A DNA stretch of 8,659 nucleotides from Nocardiopsaceae bacterium (GTDB lineage: Bacteria; Actinomycetota; Actinomycetes; Streptosporangiales; Streptosporangiaceae), in the NCBI GenBank assembly GCA_031254715.1, contig JAIRTY010000513.1:1-8659 (forward strand), given 5' to 3'. Positions 1 to 6,094 of the stretch are shown in pieces. The notes under the pieces are model-generated. The model saw nothing but the letters and a program-made list of their open reading frames with translations, had not been told where the DNA came from and did no database searches. How positions within the stretch are numbered: position 1 is the stretch's first letter; every line of letters starts with the position of its first letter. The position numbers and the translations under genes are program-made.

Positions 1-340
1 CCAGCAGCAGGCGGGCGGCGGCGGCCGGGCCGGCGGGAATGCCCAGCATGCGCGCGAAGTCGTTGCCGCGTCCGGCCGGGATGATGCCGAGCCTTCCCGC
101 CGCCCGCGCCAGTGCCGCCGCCAGCGCCCCGACCAGCCCGTCCCCGCCGACAGCGACGACCGTCTCGCCCCGGCCGGCTGCCTCGGCGGCCAGACCGGCC
201 GCGTGCTCCAGGCTGGTGCTCTCGCGCACCCGGACCTCGGTACCGGCCGAGCCCAGCACGTCGAGCACGGCCGGCAGCGAATGCCGGGCCCGGCCGTTGC
301 GCGCCGCCGGATTGACCACCAGGCACACCGGGCCGGCCAC
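1..340 (-). CDS. Diacylglycerol kinase/YegS-like lipid kinase, N-terminal part (cut by window edge)
   Basis: This is the first 113 residues of a protein that runs off the left edge. Reading the minus strand from a GTG at 338-340, it opens with a beta strand and the VVNPAARNG motif (residues 8-16). It continues with the nucleotide-binding GGDG loop (65-68) and the GIIPAGRGNDFAR motif (85-97). These are the hallmark blocks of the DAGK catalytic domain (PF00781), whose members phosphorylate diacylglycerol or related lipids with ATP, usually at the inner membrane face. The start is fixed by a GGGAGGAGG ribosome binding site 7 bases upstream and by VVNP lying at its usual distance from the N-terminus. 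The C-terminal lipid-binding domain is outside the window, so the substrate cannot be judged. NAD kinases share the GGDG motif, but the NPAARNG and PAGRGNDFAR pair favours the lipid kinase family. The gene is divergent from the membrane protein at 483. Confidence 0.88.
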   Translation of the reverse strand, partial: MAGPVCLVVNPAARNGRARHSLPAVLDVLGSAGTEVRVRESTSLEHAAGLAAEAAGRGETVVAVGGDGLVGALAAALARAAGRLGIIPAGRGNDFARMLGIPAGPAAAARLLL

Positions 341-347
341 CGGCGCA

Positions 348-356
348 CCTCCTCCC
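348..356 (-). promoter_or_regulatory. Ribosome binding site of the lipid kinase gene
   Basis: The minus strand reads GGGAGGAGG, a near-perfect anti-16S match, 7 bases before the GTG at 340. It decides the start codon. Another GTG just inside this stretch is in a different frame. Confidence 0.75.
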
Positions 357-431
357 GTTCCGCCCGGCCGCTGCCGCCTTTGCCCGCCGGGTATGCGCTC
401 TGCCTGTCGCGAGCACCGCCGAAGGTTAGCA

Positions 432-461
432 TTGGGATTTCATGATTTCGCCTGATATAGC
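432..461 (+). promoter_or_regulatory. Possible promoter in the 142-base divergent gap, reading toward the membrane protein gene
   Basis: TTGGGA (432-437) and TATAGC (456-461) each match four of six positions of the -35 and -10 consensus and are separated by 18 bases. The -10 lies 21 bases before the ATG at 483. This short stretch is clearly more AT-rich than its surroundings, as expected for a promoter in such a GC-rich genome. The motifs are imperfect, so this is a suggestion only. The minus-strand gene must also be transcribed from this gap; a TAACCT on the minus strand (about 421-426) is a weak -10 candidate for it. Confidence 0.33.
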
Positions 462-482
462 ACGTCGGATCGTGACCGGGAC

Positions 483-1112
483 ATGACGCACCGCCCCGAG
501 ACAGCGAGCCGCGACGCCGGCGCCGCCGCCCGGCTGTGGCGCGCTGCCCTGATCCTGCAGCTCATCCTGCTGGCAGCCGAGTTCGTGGCGGGCATGGCGG
601 GGAACCTGTACGCCCGGATCCCGGCCATCCATCCGGGCAGCGTCCGGGCAGGCACCGACTACTTCACCGACCTTGGCAGGGCCGAGGGCTGGGTGACCGC
701 GAGCGGGCCGCCGGTGCTGCAGTTCCACGTCCTGCTCAGCCTGCTGATCGGCGTTCTGGCCATCGCGCTGCTGGTCATCGCGGCGCGGGCCGGGGGGCGG
801 GGGCGGGCGTTCGTGGCCTGGGCCGGGCTGGTCGTGATCGTCGGCGCGGGCTTCAACGGCGGCAGCTTCCTCATCTTCGGTGATGGCGACAGGCTCGCCT
901 CGTTCGCGATGGCCTTGCTGTTCCTGCTGGCGGTGATCAGTTACGCAGCAGGCCTCGGCAGCGAGCTGCGGCGTCGCGGCCGCGCCCGGCCGCAGGAGCA
1001 GCAGGCCGAGCCGGATGAATACGGGATCGGGGGATATGAGGACGACGATGACCCGCCGTGGCGTGAGCCCGCGGCGACGGAGGTAGCGCACGAGGACAAG
1101 GGCCACGGCTGA
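483..1112 (+). CDS. Four-helix integral membrane protein of unknown function, acidic C-terminal tail
   Basis: The protein has 209 residues. Four hydrophobic segments can be seen at about 20-42, 78-100, 108-131 and 138-158. The loop between helices 1 and 2 is about 35 residues long, probably extracytoplasmic, and contains NLYARIPAIHPG (41-52). A second histidine (QFH, 80-82) sits at the start of helix 2, and GAGFNGGSFL (121-130) lies in helix 3. The arginine-rich stretch ELRRRGRARP after helix 4 puts the C-terminus inside. The tail (171-209) is hydrophilic and acidic, with DDDD at 187-190. The NL-x-IP-x-HPG and GAGFNG-SFL pattern looks like a small-membrane-protein family I have seen in actinomycetes, but I know of no function for it. 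No strong ribosome binding site precedes the ATG at 483; only GGGAC is near. cutA follows after 24 bases and may have its own promoter. Confidence 0.8.
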   Translation: MTHRPETASRDAGAAARLWRAALILQLILLAAEFVAGMAGNLYARIPAIHPGSVRAGTDYFTDLGRAEGWVTASGPPVLQFHVLLSLLIGVLAIALLVIAARAGGRGRAFVAWAGLVVIVGAGFNGGSFLIFGDGDRLASFAMALLFLLAVISYAAGLGSELRRRGRARPQEQQAEPDEYGIGGYEDDDDPPWREPAATEVAHEDKGHG

Positions 1113-1122
1113 GCAGTCCGCG

Positions 1123-1128
1123 TACCAT
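1123..1128 (+). promoter_or_regulatory. Possible -10 element (TACCAT) for a leaderless cutA transcript
   Basis: TACCAT fits the actinobacterial TANNNT -10 pattern and ends 8 bases before the ATG at 1137. Transcription would therefore begin at or very near the start codon. This would explain why cutA lacks a Shine-Dalgarno sequence. No convincing -35 is visible. Confidence 0.35.
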
Positions 1129-1136
1129 CGGATCCC

Positions 1137-1553
1137 ATGGCGGGTCAGGGCAGCACGGCAGGGCCAGGCACTGACTGGGACGGGACACCGGCCGGGCCCG
1201 GCGCCCCGCGGTTCCTCCAGGTGCAGACGACGACGGACTCCCGCGCGGAGGCGGTGGCCCTGGGCCGGGCCGCGGTGGAGGCGCGGCTGGCCGCCTGTGC
1301 GCAGGTGGCGGGGCCGGTCGCCAGTGTTTACTGGTGGGAGGACGTGGTCGAGCGGGCGGAGGAGTGGCTGGTGCTGCTGAAGCTCCCGGCCGCCCGGTAC
1401 GCCGAGCTGGCCGAGTTCCTGATCGAACGGCACAGCTACGACGAGCCGGAGATCGTGGCCACGCCGCTCGTGGCAGGCACGGCTTCGTACCTAAGCTGGA
1501 TCGAGACAGAGACCCAGCCAGCACAGGCCCGGCCAGAGGCGAGCCAGCCGTAG
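1137..1553 (+). CDS. cutA: Divalent-cation tolerance protein CutA family
   Basis: The 138-residue protein contains a complete CutA core at about 25-126. The family forms small ferredoxin-like trimers linked to copper and other divalent metal tolerance, though the molecular role is still unsettled. Diagnostic segments are the first strand FLQVQTTTD (26-34), ERRLAACAQV-like EARLAACAQV (48-57), SVYWWEDVVE (63-72), the WLVLLK strand (77-82), and the signature HSYDEPEIVATPLVAGTASY (99-118) ending in WI. Family members are usually about 100-115 residues. This one has an extra, low-complexity Gly/Pro-rich N-terminus of about 24 residues and a short tail. The ATG at 1137 is chosen because the next in-frame start, the GTG at 1221, would remove part of the first core strand. 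No Shine-Dalgarno is seen, consistent with a leaderless start. The oxygenase-like gene follows after 39 bases. Confidence 0.9.
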   Translation: MAGQGSTAGPGTDWDGTPAGPGAPRFLQVQTTTDSRAEAVALGRAAVEARLAACAQVAGPVASVYWWEDVVERAEEWLVLLKLPAARYAELAEFLIERHSYDEPEIVATPLVAGTASYLSWIETETQPAQARPEASQP

Positions 1554-1582
1554 CAGCGGGCCGCGGGCCGGGCGCACCTGGC

Positions 1583-1588
1583 GGGAGG
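1583..1588 (+). promoter_or_regulatory. Ribosome binding site of the MpaB-family gene
   Basis: GGGAGG ends 4 bases before the GTG at 1593, a short but workable spacing. It supports GTG as the start. A GGCGC at 1571-1575 could pair with GCGCC at 1588-1592 and partly hide the site, but that stem is only five pairs. Confidence 0.55.
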
Positions 1589-1592
1589 CGCC

Positions 1593-2435
1593 GTGGCAGG
1601 CAGCGACGGGCTGTACGGCCCGGACTCAGTCACCTGGCGGGTGATGGGCCAGCCGGTGATGTGGGTGGCCGGCTTCCGCGCCCTGTACCTGCAGGCGCTG
1701 CACCCGAGGGTGATGCGCGGCACCTGGCAGAACACGATGTTCGCCCGGCCGAGGGAGGCCTGGGGCCGGTTCCAGCGCACTACCGAGTTCGTCCGGATCC
1801 GCACCTACGGCAGCCTGGCCGAGGTGGAACGCGCCGGGCGGCGGGTGCGCAAGCTGCACGCCACGCTGCACGGCACCGACCCGGACGGCACCGAGTTCCG
1901 GCTGGACGAGCCGGAACTGCTGCTGTGGGTGCACTGCGCCGAGGTGGGCTCTTACGCGGACGTGGCCCGCCGCGGCGGCGTCCCGGTGACCGCCGCTGAA
2001 CTGGACGTCTTCGTCGCCGAGCAGCGCCGCAGCGCGGCGGTGGTGGGCCTGGACCCGGCCGCGGCGCCCGGCTCGATCGCGGAACTGGATTCCTATTTCG
2101 AACGGCTCCGGCCGGGGCTGCAGGCCACGCCCGAAGCGCGCAGCGCCCTGCTCCGCAGCCTCAATCCGCCGCTGCCAGCGCCCTATCTGCCGCTGAAGCT
2201 GGCGCTACCGCCGCTCACCACGCTCGGCTTCGCCAGCATGCCGCGCTGGGCGCGGCGCTGCTACGGGTTCCCCGGCAGCCCGCTCACCGACGTCGCCGCC
2301 ACCGCCGGGCTGCGGGCGTTCCAGGAAGCCGGCCGGCGGGTACCGGGCCAGCTGCTGCTGCCGGCGGCCAGGGCCGCGCACCGGCTCATCCGCGCCCGCC
2401 AATCAGAACTGCCCGGCGCCAGCCGGACGGCATGA
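1593..2435 (+). CDS. Oxygenase MpaB / latex-clearing-protein-like family (DUF2236)
   Basis: The 280-residue protein matches the DUF2236 group, which includes fungal MpaB and the bacterial rubber oxygenase Lcp; Lcp is a b-type haem enzyme. Visible family blocks are YGPDSVTWRV (8-17) near the N-terminus, QALHPRVMRG (34-43), RIRTYGS (68-74), a VRKLHATLHG helix (85-94), LLLWVHCAEV (109-118) and SYFERLRP around 165. The conserved-looking histidines H37, H89 and H114 are candidates for haem contact, in particular those in the LHP and WVH motifs; this is inference from the family. There is no signal peptide, so it is probably cytoplasmic. Length is normal for the actinobacterial members. The start is a GTG with GGGAGG upstream. 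The amidohydrolase gene begins 90 bases downstream, making this the only oxygenase-like gene next to that module. The substrate is unknown. Confidence 0.85.
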   Translation: MAGSDGLYGPDSVTWRVMGQPVMWVAGFRALYLQALHPRVMRGTWQNTMFARPREAWGRFQRTTEFVRIRTYGSLAEVERAGRRVRKLHATLHGTDPDGTEFRLDEPELLLWVHCAEVGSYADVARRGGVPVTAAELDVFVAEQRRSAAVVGLDPAAAPGSIAELDSYFERLRPGLQATPEARSALLRSLNPPLPAPYLPLKLALPPLTTLGFASMPRWARRCYGFPGSPLTDVAATAGLRAFQEAGRRVPGQLLLPAARAAHRLIRARQSELPGASRTA

Positions 2436-2514
2436 CGATGCCGGTGACGGGGGTTGCGGCCCGCGGCCCGGCGGTTTCTGCTTGGAGCAGGGGCGACAGG
2501 CATAGGCCCACCAC

Positions 2515-2523
2515 GAGGAGGAG
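2515..2523 (+). promoter_or_regulatory. Ribosome binding site fixing the amidohydrolase start
   Basis: GAGGAGGAG ends 2 bases before the GTG at 2526; its upstream GGAGG core gives a usual spacing. A longer in-frame reading from a TTG at 2454 exists, but it has no good site, and its extra 24 residues look unlike the family. The 90-base gap before this gene shows no clear -35/-10 pair. Confidence 0.7.
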
Positions 2524-2525
2524 CC

Positions 2526-3578
2526 GTGTACGAGAAGGACGGCGAGAAGTACTTCGTAGTCGATAGCCACATGCATTACTGGAACGCCGCGCCCGACAAC
2601 TGGGTCCCCGGGCAGGAAAGGTACGCCAAGGGCTGGATCGAGTGCTTCCACGCCTACCAGGGACTCGGCCCGCCGGAGACCCACTGGCCGATCGAGAAGT
2701 TCCAGCGGTACTCCGAGGACGACCTGATGCGCGACCTCTTCGAGGATGGTCACGTCGACGTGGCGATCTTCCAGCCGACGTACCTGAAGGAGTGGTACCG
2801 GGAGGGGTTCAACACGACCGAGCGGAACGCGCTGATGGGGGAGAAGCACCCTGGCCGGTTCCGCTACAACACCCGGTGGGATCCGCGGGAGGGCGAGGAC
2901 GGCCGCGAGCAGCTCCGGCGCAACGCGGACCGGTTCGGCTCGCTGGGCTGCAAGCTCTACACGGCAGAGTGGCGGCAGGGCTCACGCGGCTGGAAGCTGA
3001 CCGACCCGGAGGCCTACCGGTTCCTGGAGACGTGCCAGGAGCTCGGGATCAAGAACGTCCACGTACACAAGGGCCCGACGATCTGGCCGCTTGACAAGGA
3101 CGCGTTCGACGTCGCCGACGTGGACCATGCCGCCACCGACTTCCCGGACCTGAATTTCATCGTCGAGCACGTCGGGCTGCCCCGGATCGAGGACTTCTGC
3201 TTCATGGCCACCCAGGAGCCGAACGTGTACGCGGGCTGCGCCGTGGTCATCGGCGGGCTCATGCACGCGCGGCCGAAGTTCTTCGCCAAGGTCATGGGGG
3301 AGCTGCTGTTCTGGGTCGGCGAGGACAAGCTGCTGTTCGGCAGCGACTACGCCATCTGGGAGCCGAAGTGGCAGGTCGAGGGCTTCGTTGACTGGGACTA
3401 CCCGGACCGGGAAGAGTATTCCGACTACCCGGCGGTGACCACAGCGACCAAGAAGAAGATCCTCGGCCTCAATGCGGCCAGGCTGTACGGGATCGAGGTG
3501 CCGGCCGAGTACCGGCTGGGCCCGGGGCAGGGCACCCCGGCCGCCCAGGACGATTCGCAGCTGGTCACGGGGACATGA
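2526..3578 (+). CDS. Amidohydrolase family (PF04909-type) metal-dependent TIM-barrel protein of the propane-monooxygenase accessory type
   Basis: The protein has 350 residues from the GTG start. Metal-site motifs of the amidohydrolase superfamily are in order: D13-S-H15-M-H17 at the end of strand 1, H181 in VHVHKGP (178-184), H215 in FIVEHVGLPR (211-220), and D274 in FGSDYAIWEP (271-280). The enzyme therefore probably binds one metal ion and is cytoplasmic; no signal peptide is seen. The sequence around HKGPTIWPLDKDAFD and GGLMHARPKFFAKVMGELLF closely resembles, from memory, the amidohydrolase encoded just after the propane monooxygenase genes in Rhodococcus, Gordonia and Mycobacterium. There its role is not settled; maturation or downstream metabolism has been suggested. 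The next gene starts within its stop codon (ATGA overlap), so the two are translationally coupled. The reaction catalysed is unknown; hydrolase or decarboxylase activity would both fit the fold. Confidence 0.88.
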   Translation: MYEKDGEKYFVVDSHMHYWNAAPDNWVPGQERYAKGWIECFHAYQGLGPPETHWPIEKFQRYSEDDLMRDLFEDGHVDVAIFQPTYLKEWYREGFNTTERNALMGEKHPGRFRYNTRWDPREGEDGREQLRRNADRFGSLGCKLYTAEWRQGSRGWKLTDPEAYRFLETCQELGIKNVHVHKGPTIWPLDKDAFDVADVDHAATDFPDLNFIVEHVGLPRIEDFCFMATQEPNVYAGCAVVIGGLMHARPKFFAKVMGELLFWVGEDKLLFGSDYAIWEPKWQVEGFVDWDYPDREEYSDYPAVTTATKKKILGLNAARLYGIEVPAEYRLGPGQGTPAAQDDSQLVTGT

Positions 3579-4366
3579 ACAGCGGAACGGCCGTGTCCCG
3601 TGGTGAGGTGCGAGGTCGTACGAGCCGCCGCGGCAGGCTGAACGCTGCCGCAACGGCCCGCACGCCCACGCTGGCCGACCGGGTGCTGGCGGCCCTCGGG
3701 GCCGTGCGCGATCCGGAGCTGGATGAGCCGGTCACCTCGCTCGGGTTCGTCAGCTCGTGCAGCGTCTCGCCCGCTGGCGAAGTGCGCGTGCTGCTCCGGT
3801 TGCCGACCTACTTCTGCGCGCCCAATTTCGCGTTCCTGATGGTGGCTGACGCGTATGACGCCGTATCAACGGTGCCGGGAGTGGTGAGTACGGCAATCGT
3901 TCTGGAAGATCATTTCGCTTCGGATGCGATCAACGGCGGGGTGGCGGCGCGGGCGGGGTTCGTCGCGTCGTTCGACGGCGAGGCCGTGGCGGAGCTGGAT
4001 CAGCTGCGGGCTGACTTCCTGCGGAAGGCGGTCATGGCCGGGACCGACCTGGTGTGCCGGTCACTCGCCGGGGCCGGCCGGGCCGGGGATGACCTGGCCC
4101 GGATGACCCTGCGGGACGCGCCGCCGTCGGCCGAGCTGGACCGGTTGCGGCGGCGCCGGGCCGAGCTCGGGCTGCCAGCGGGAGACGACGCGGCGCTGGT
4201 GATCGACCCGGTGACCGGCGACCGGGTCAGCACCGGCCAGCTGCCGCTGCACCTGCGCCGGGCCCGCACGTTCCGGGTCAGCATGGAGGCGAACACCGGC
4301 ATCTGCCGTGGCATGCTGCGGCACCGGTACCAGGCGACAGGACTAGGCGAGGAGGAAGCAAGGTGA
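3575..4366 (+). CDS. DUF59/MIP18-family protein with long C-terminal extension
   Basis: The protein has 263 residues. Residues about 32-125 match the MIP18/DUF59 (PF01883) fold: the helix LADRVLAALGAVRDPELDEP (33-52), then LGFV (56-59), strand VRVLLRLP (70-77), YFCAPNFAFL (79-88) with the conserved cysteine C81, and a PGVVSTAIVLEDHF stretch. Family members such as SufT and MIP18 act in iron-sulfur cluster or metallo-enzyme assembly. About 135 further residues follow; they are charged and helical in the middle (SAELDRLRRRRAELG) and end with RVSMEANTGICRGMLRHRYQ. I do not recognise this part as a named domain. The ATG at 3575 overlaps the previous stop. The first 30 residues are Arg/Ala-rich and low-complexity, so a later GTG (3593 or 3608) is also possible. 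Its place between an amidohydrolase and an alcohol dehydrogenase matches the prm/mim accessory cluster, where a maturation role for the di-iron oxygenase has been suspected. Confidence 0.82.
   Translation: MNSGTAVSRGEVRGRTSRRGRLNAAATARTPTLADRVLAALGAVRDPELDEPVTSLGFVSSCSVSPAGEVRVLLRLPTYFCAPNFAFLMVADAYDAVSTVPGVVSTAIVLEDHFASDAINGGVAARAGFVASFDGEAVAELDQLRADFLRKAVMAGTDLVCRSLAGAGRAGDDLARMTLRDAPPSAELDRLRRRRAELGLPAGDDAALVIDPVTGDRVSTGQLPLHLRRARTFRVSMEANTGICRGMLRHRYQATGLGEEEAR
4350..4355 (+). promoter_or_regulatory. Ribosome binding site of the alcohol dehydrogenase gene
   Basis: AGGAGG lies inside the end of the DUF59 gene, 7 bases before the GTG at 4363. It confirms the GTGA overlap start. Confidence 0.75.
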
Positions 4367-5388
4367 AAGCTGTCCGGCTGCACGGATACCACCAGCAGCC
4401 CGTGGTCGAGGACGTGCCCGAGCCCGTCATCTCCGGGCCGCTGGACGTGATCGTGAAGATCGGCGGCGCCGGGGTGTGCCGCACCGACCTCCACATCATC
4501 GAGGGCCAGTGGGCCGCCGCGATGAGCCCGGAGCTGCCGTACACGCTCGGCCACGAGAACGCCGGCTGGGTGCACGCGGTCGGCTCCGCCGTCAGCAACG
4601 TGGCCGTGGGGGACACCGTCATCCTGCACCCCTCTCCCACCTGCGGGCTGTGCCGGGCCTGCCGGGCCGGGGACGACATGCACTGCGAGAAAAGCTCGTT
4701 CCCCGGCCTGTCGCACGACGGCGGGATGGCCGAATACCTACTCACCTCGGCCCGGGCCTGCATCAGGCTGGACCCGCAGACCCGGCCGCAGGACGTCGCC
4801 GCGCTCGCCGACGCGGGCATCACCGCCTATCACGCGGTCCGGAAGGCGCTGCCGCTGCTGTACCCGGGCACCAGCTGCGTGGTGATCGGCGCGGGCGGGC
4901 TCGGGCATATCGGCATCCAGTGCCTGGCCGCGCTCTCGGCCACCACGATCATCGTGGTGGACCGCAACCCGGACGCGCTCAAGCTGGCCGAGCAGCTCGG
5001 CGCCCAGCACACGGTGGTGGCCGACGGCAGCCAGGTGGACGCCGTGCGCGAGATCACGGACGGGGCCGGCGCCAGCGTGGTGCTCGACTTCGTGGCCGAG
5101 CAGGGCGCCGAGCAGGACGGGTGGGAGATGACCGGCCGGGCCGGCTCGTACTTCGTGATCGGCTATGGCGGCACCGTGACCGTTCCCACCCTCGACATCA
5201 TTTCCACCGAGCGGAACATCATCGGCAACATCGTCGGGACCTACAACGAGCTTGCCGAGCTGATGGCGCTGGCCGAGGGCGGGAAGGTCACCCTGCACAC
5301 CCGCAGCTACCCGCTGGCCGGCGCGGTTGAGGCACTCGCCGACCTGGACGCCGGGCGGATCCGCGGCCGCGCCATCCTCGTTCCCTGA
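4363..5388 (+). CDS. Zinc-dependent, NAD-type alcohol dehydrogenase (medium-chain family)
   Basis: The protein has 341 residues, a normal length for bacterial MDR alcohol dehydrogenases. Catalytic-zinc ligands are C39 (GVCRTDLH), H64 with E65 (GHENAGWV) and, in the third position, D150 (ALADAGITAYHA), where horse-type enzymes have Cys. The Rhodococcus secondary alcohol dehydrogenase ADH-A also uses Asp there. The structural zinc site is C94, C97, C100 and C108. The Rossmann fold shows GAGGLG (176-181) and an acidic D200 after the second strand (IIVVDRN), which favours NAD over NADP. It oxidises an alcohol to the aldehyde or ketone in the cytoplasm; its position suggests 2-propanol or another alkane- or phenol-derived alcohol, but this is inference. 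Start is GTG with AGGAGG upstream, overlapping the DUF59 stop by four bases. It is the last gene of the block: 20 bases separate it from the convergent phosphatase gene, and no chaperonin gene follows. Confidence 0.92.
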   Translation: MKAVRLHGYHQQPVVEDVPEPVISGPLDVIVKIGGAGVCRTDLHIIEGQWAAAMSPELPYTLGHENAGWVHAVGSAVSNVAVGDTVILHPSPTCGLCRACRAGDDMHCEKSSFPGLSHDGGMAEYLLTSARACIRLDPQTRPQDVAALADAGITAYHAVRKALPLLYPGTSCVVIGAGGLGHIGIQCLAALSATTIIVVDRNPDALKLAEQLGAQHTVVADGSQVDAVREITDGAGASVVLDFVAEQGAEQDGWEMTGRAGSYFVIGYGGTVTVPTLDIISTERNIIGNIVGTYNELAELMALAEGGKVTLHTRSYPLAGAVEALADLDAGRIRGRAILVP

Positions 5389-5408
5389 CCCCATTCGCCA
5401 GCCGGGCG

Positions 5409-6005
5409 TCATGGGCCCGCTGCGGGCGGCACGTTCCAGGAGGTGATCACCGGCTCGCCGTGCTCGCTGCCAAGCGTGGACAGCGTGCCCGTGTCGAGGC
5501 GGAACAGCCGCCCGCCGACCGGCCGCAGCCGCAGCCACCGGGCGGTGAGTACCCGCAGCAGGTGCGCGTGGGCCACCAGCGCCACGTCGCCCCCGGCCAG
5601 CAGCGGGCCCACCCGGCCGAGCACGGCGTCCGCCCGCGCGCCGACCTGGGCGATCGTCTCGCCGGGATGCGCCGCGTCACCTGGGATGACGCCATCCCGC
5701 CACAGGTACCACCCGGGCCGCCCGGCCTGGATATGCGCCGTGGTCCGCCCCTCGTAGCCGCCGTAATCCCACTCCGCCAGGTCCGGGTCGGGCTTGGCCT
5801 GCAGCCCGGCCAGGTCTGCGGTCCGGACCGCCCGCTGGGCCGGGCTGGTGAACGCCGCCCGCACGGCCCGCCGGGCCAGTGCCGGGGCCAGCGCGCGGGC
5901 GGCCGCCTCACCGGCCGGGGTCAGCGGCAGGTCGGTCCGCCCGGTATGCCGGCGGTCGCGGCTCCACTCGGTCTCGCCGTGGCGCAGCAGGATGAGCTCT
6001 CCCAT
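5409..6005 (-). CDS. Histidine phosphatase (phosphoglycerate-mutase-like) family protein
   Basis: The protein has 198 residues. The phosphohistidine motif LLRHGETEWS (6-15) gives H9 as the nucleophile with R8. R58 in SPAQRAVRT, the acid E78 in LAEWDYGGYEG (76-86), and H146 in LVAHAHLLRVL (143-153) complete the active-site set. Interestingly the usual HG at the second histidine is HAH here. HTGRTDLPLTPAGEAAA (20-36) is the standard family stretch. The branch also holds cobalamin-pathway phosphatases (CobC) and many sugar- or nucleotide-phosphate phosphatases; the sequence alone does not settle the substrate, and no cobalamin genes are near. It is probably cytoplasmic. It is convergent with the alcohol dehydrogenase and divergent from the gene at 6095. 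The ATG at 6005 places RHG at the normal distance from the N-terminus, although no strong ribosome binding site is seen. Confidence 0.9.
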   Translation of the reverse strand: MGELILLRHGETEWSRDRRHTGRTDLPLTPAGEAAARALAPALARRAVRAAFTSPAQRAVRTADLAGLQAKPDPDLAEWDYGGYEGRTTAHIQAGRPGWYLWRDGVIPGDAAHPGETIAQVGARADAVLGRVGPLLAGGDVALVAHAHLLRVLTARWLRLRPVGGRLFRLDTGTLSTLGSEHGEPVITSWNVPPAAGP

Positions 6006-6082
6006 GACAACCCATCATGACGAGCGGGGGCGGCGGCATGCCAGCCGCGGCCCTGCGACCGGCGGCGGCCGGAGCGGCTCGT

Positions 6083-6088
6083 TAGGCT
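6083..6088 (+). promoter_or_regulatory. Possible -10 element (TAGGCT) for a leaderless transcript
   Basis: TAGGCT fits TANNNT and ends 6 bases before the ATG at 6095, which would start transcription at the A of the start codon. No Shine-Dalgarno is present, which agrees with leaderless translation. In the same 89-base divergent gap, GGCATGCC (6035-6042) is a short perfect palindrome with partly matching flanks, a weak candidate for a regulator site. Confidence 0.4.
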
Positions 6089-6094
6089 GTCGGA

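Noticed and set aside
426..1433. Minus-strand open frame of 335 codons across the membrane protein and cutA
   Set aside because: It crosses two well-supported forward genes and a promoter-like gap, has low-complexity composition and no motif.
1571..1592. Five-pair stem that might hide the ribosome binding site of the MpaB-family gene
   Set aside because: Too short and with a 12-base loop; no comparative support can be given from one sequence.
2454..2525. TTG-initiated N-terminal extension of the amidohydrolase
   Set aside because: The GTG at 2526 has a strong GAGGAGGAG site right before it, and the extension looks like translated intergenic DNA.
5415..5427. GCCCG-CTG-CGGGC hairpin near the convergent gene ends, as a possible terminator
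   Set aside because: Only five pairs, no T tract, and it lies within the phosphatase coding sequence; such short hairpins are common at this GC content.
4476..5538. Long alternative frames overlapping the alcohol dehydrogenase on both strands
   Set aside because: The dehydrogenase frame has every zinc and NAD motif; the other frames are Arg/Gly/His-rich and featureless.
5409..6005. Assigning the histidine phosphatase as CobC of cobalamin synthesis
   Set aside because: Motifs are shared by many phosphatases in the family and no cobalamin gene is nearby.
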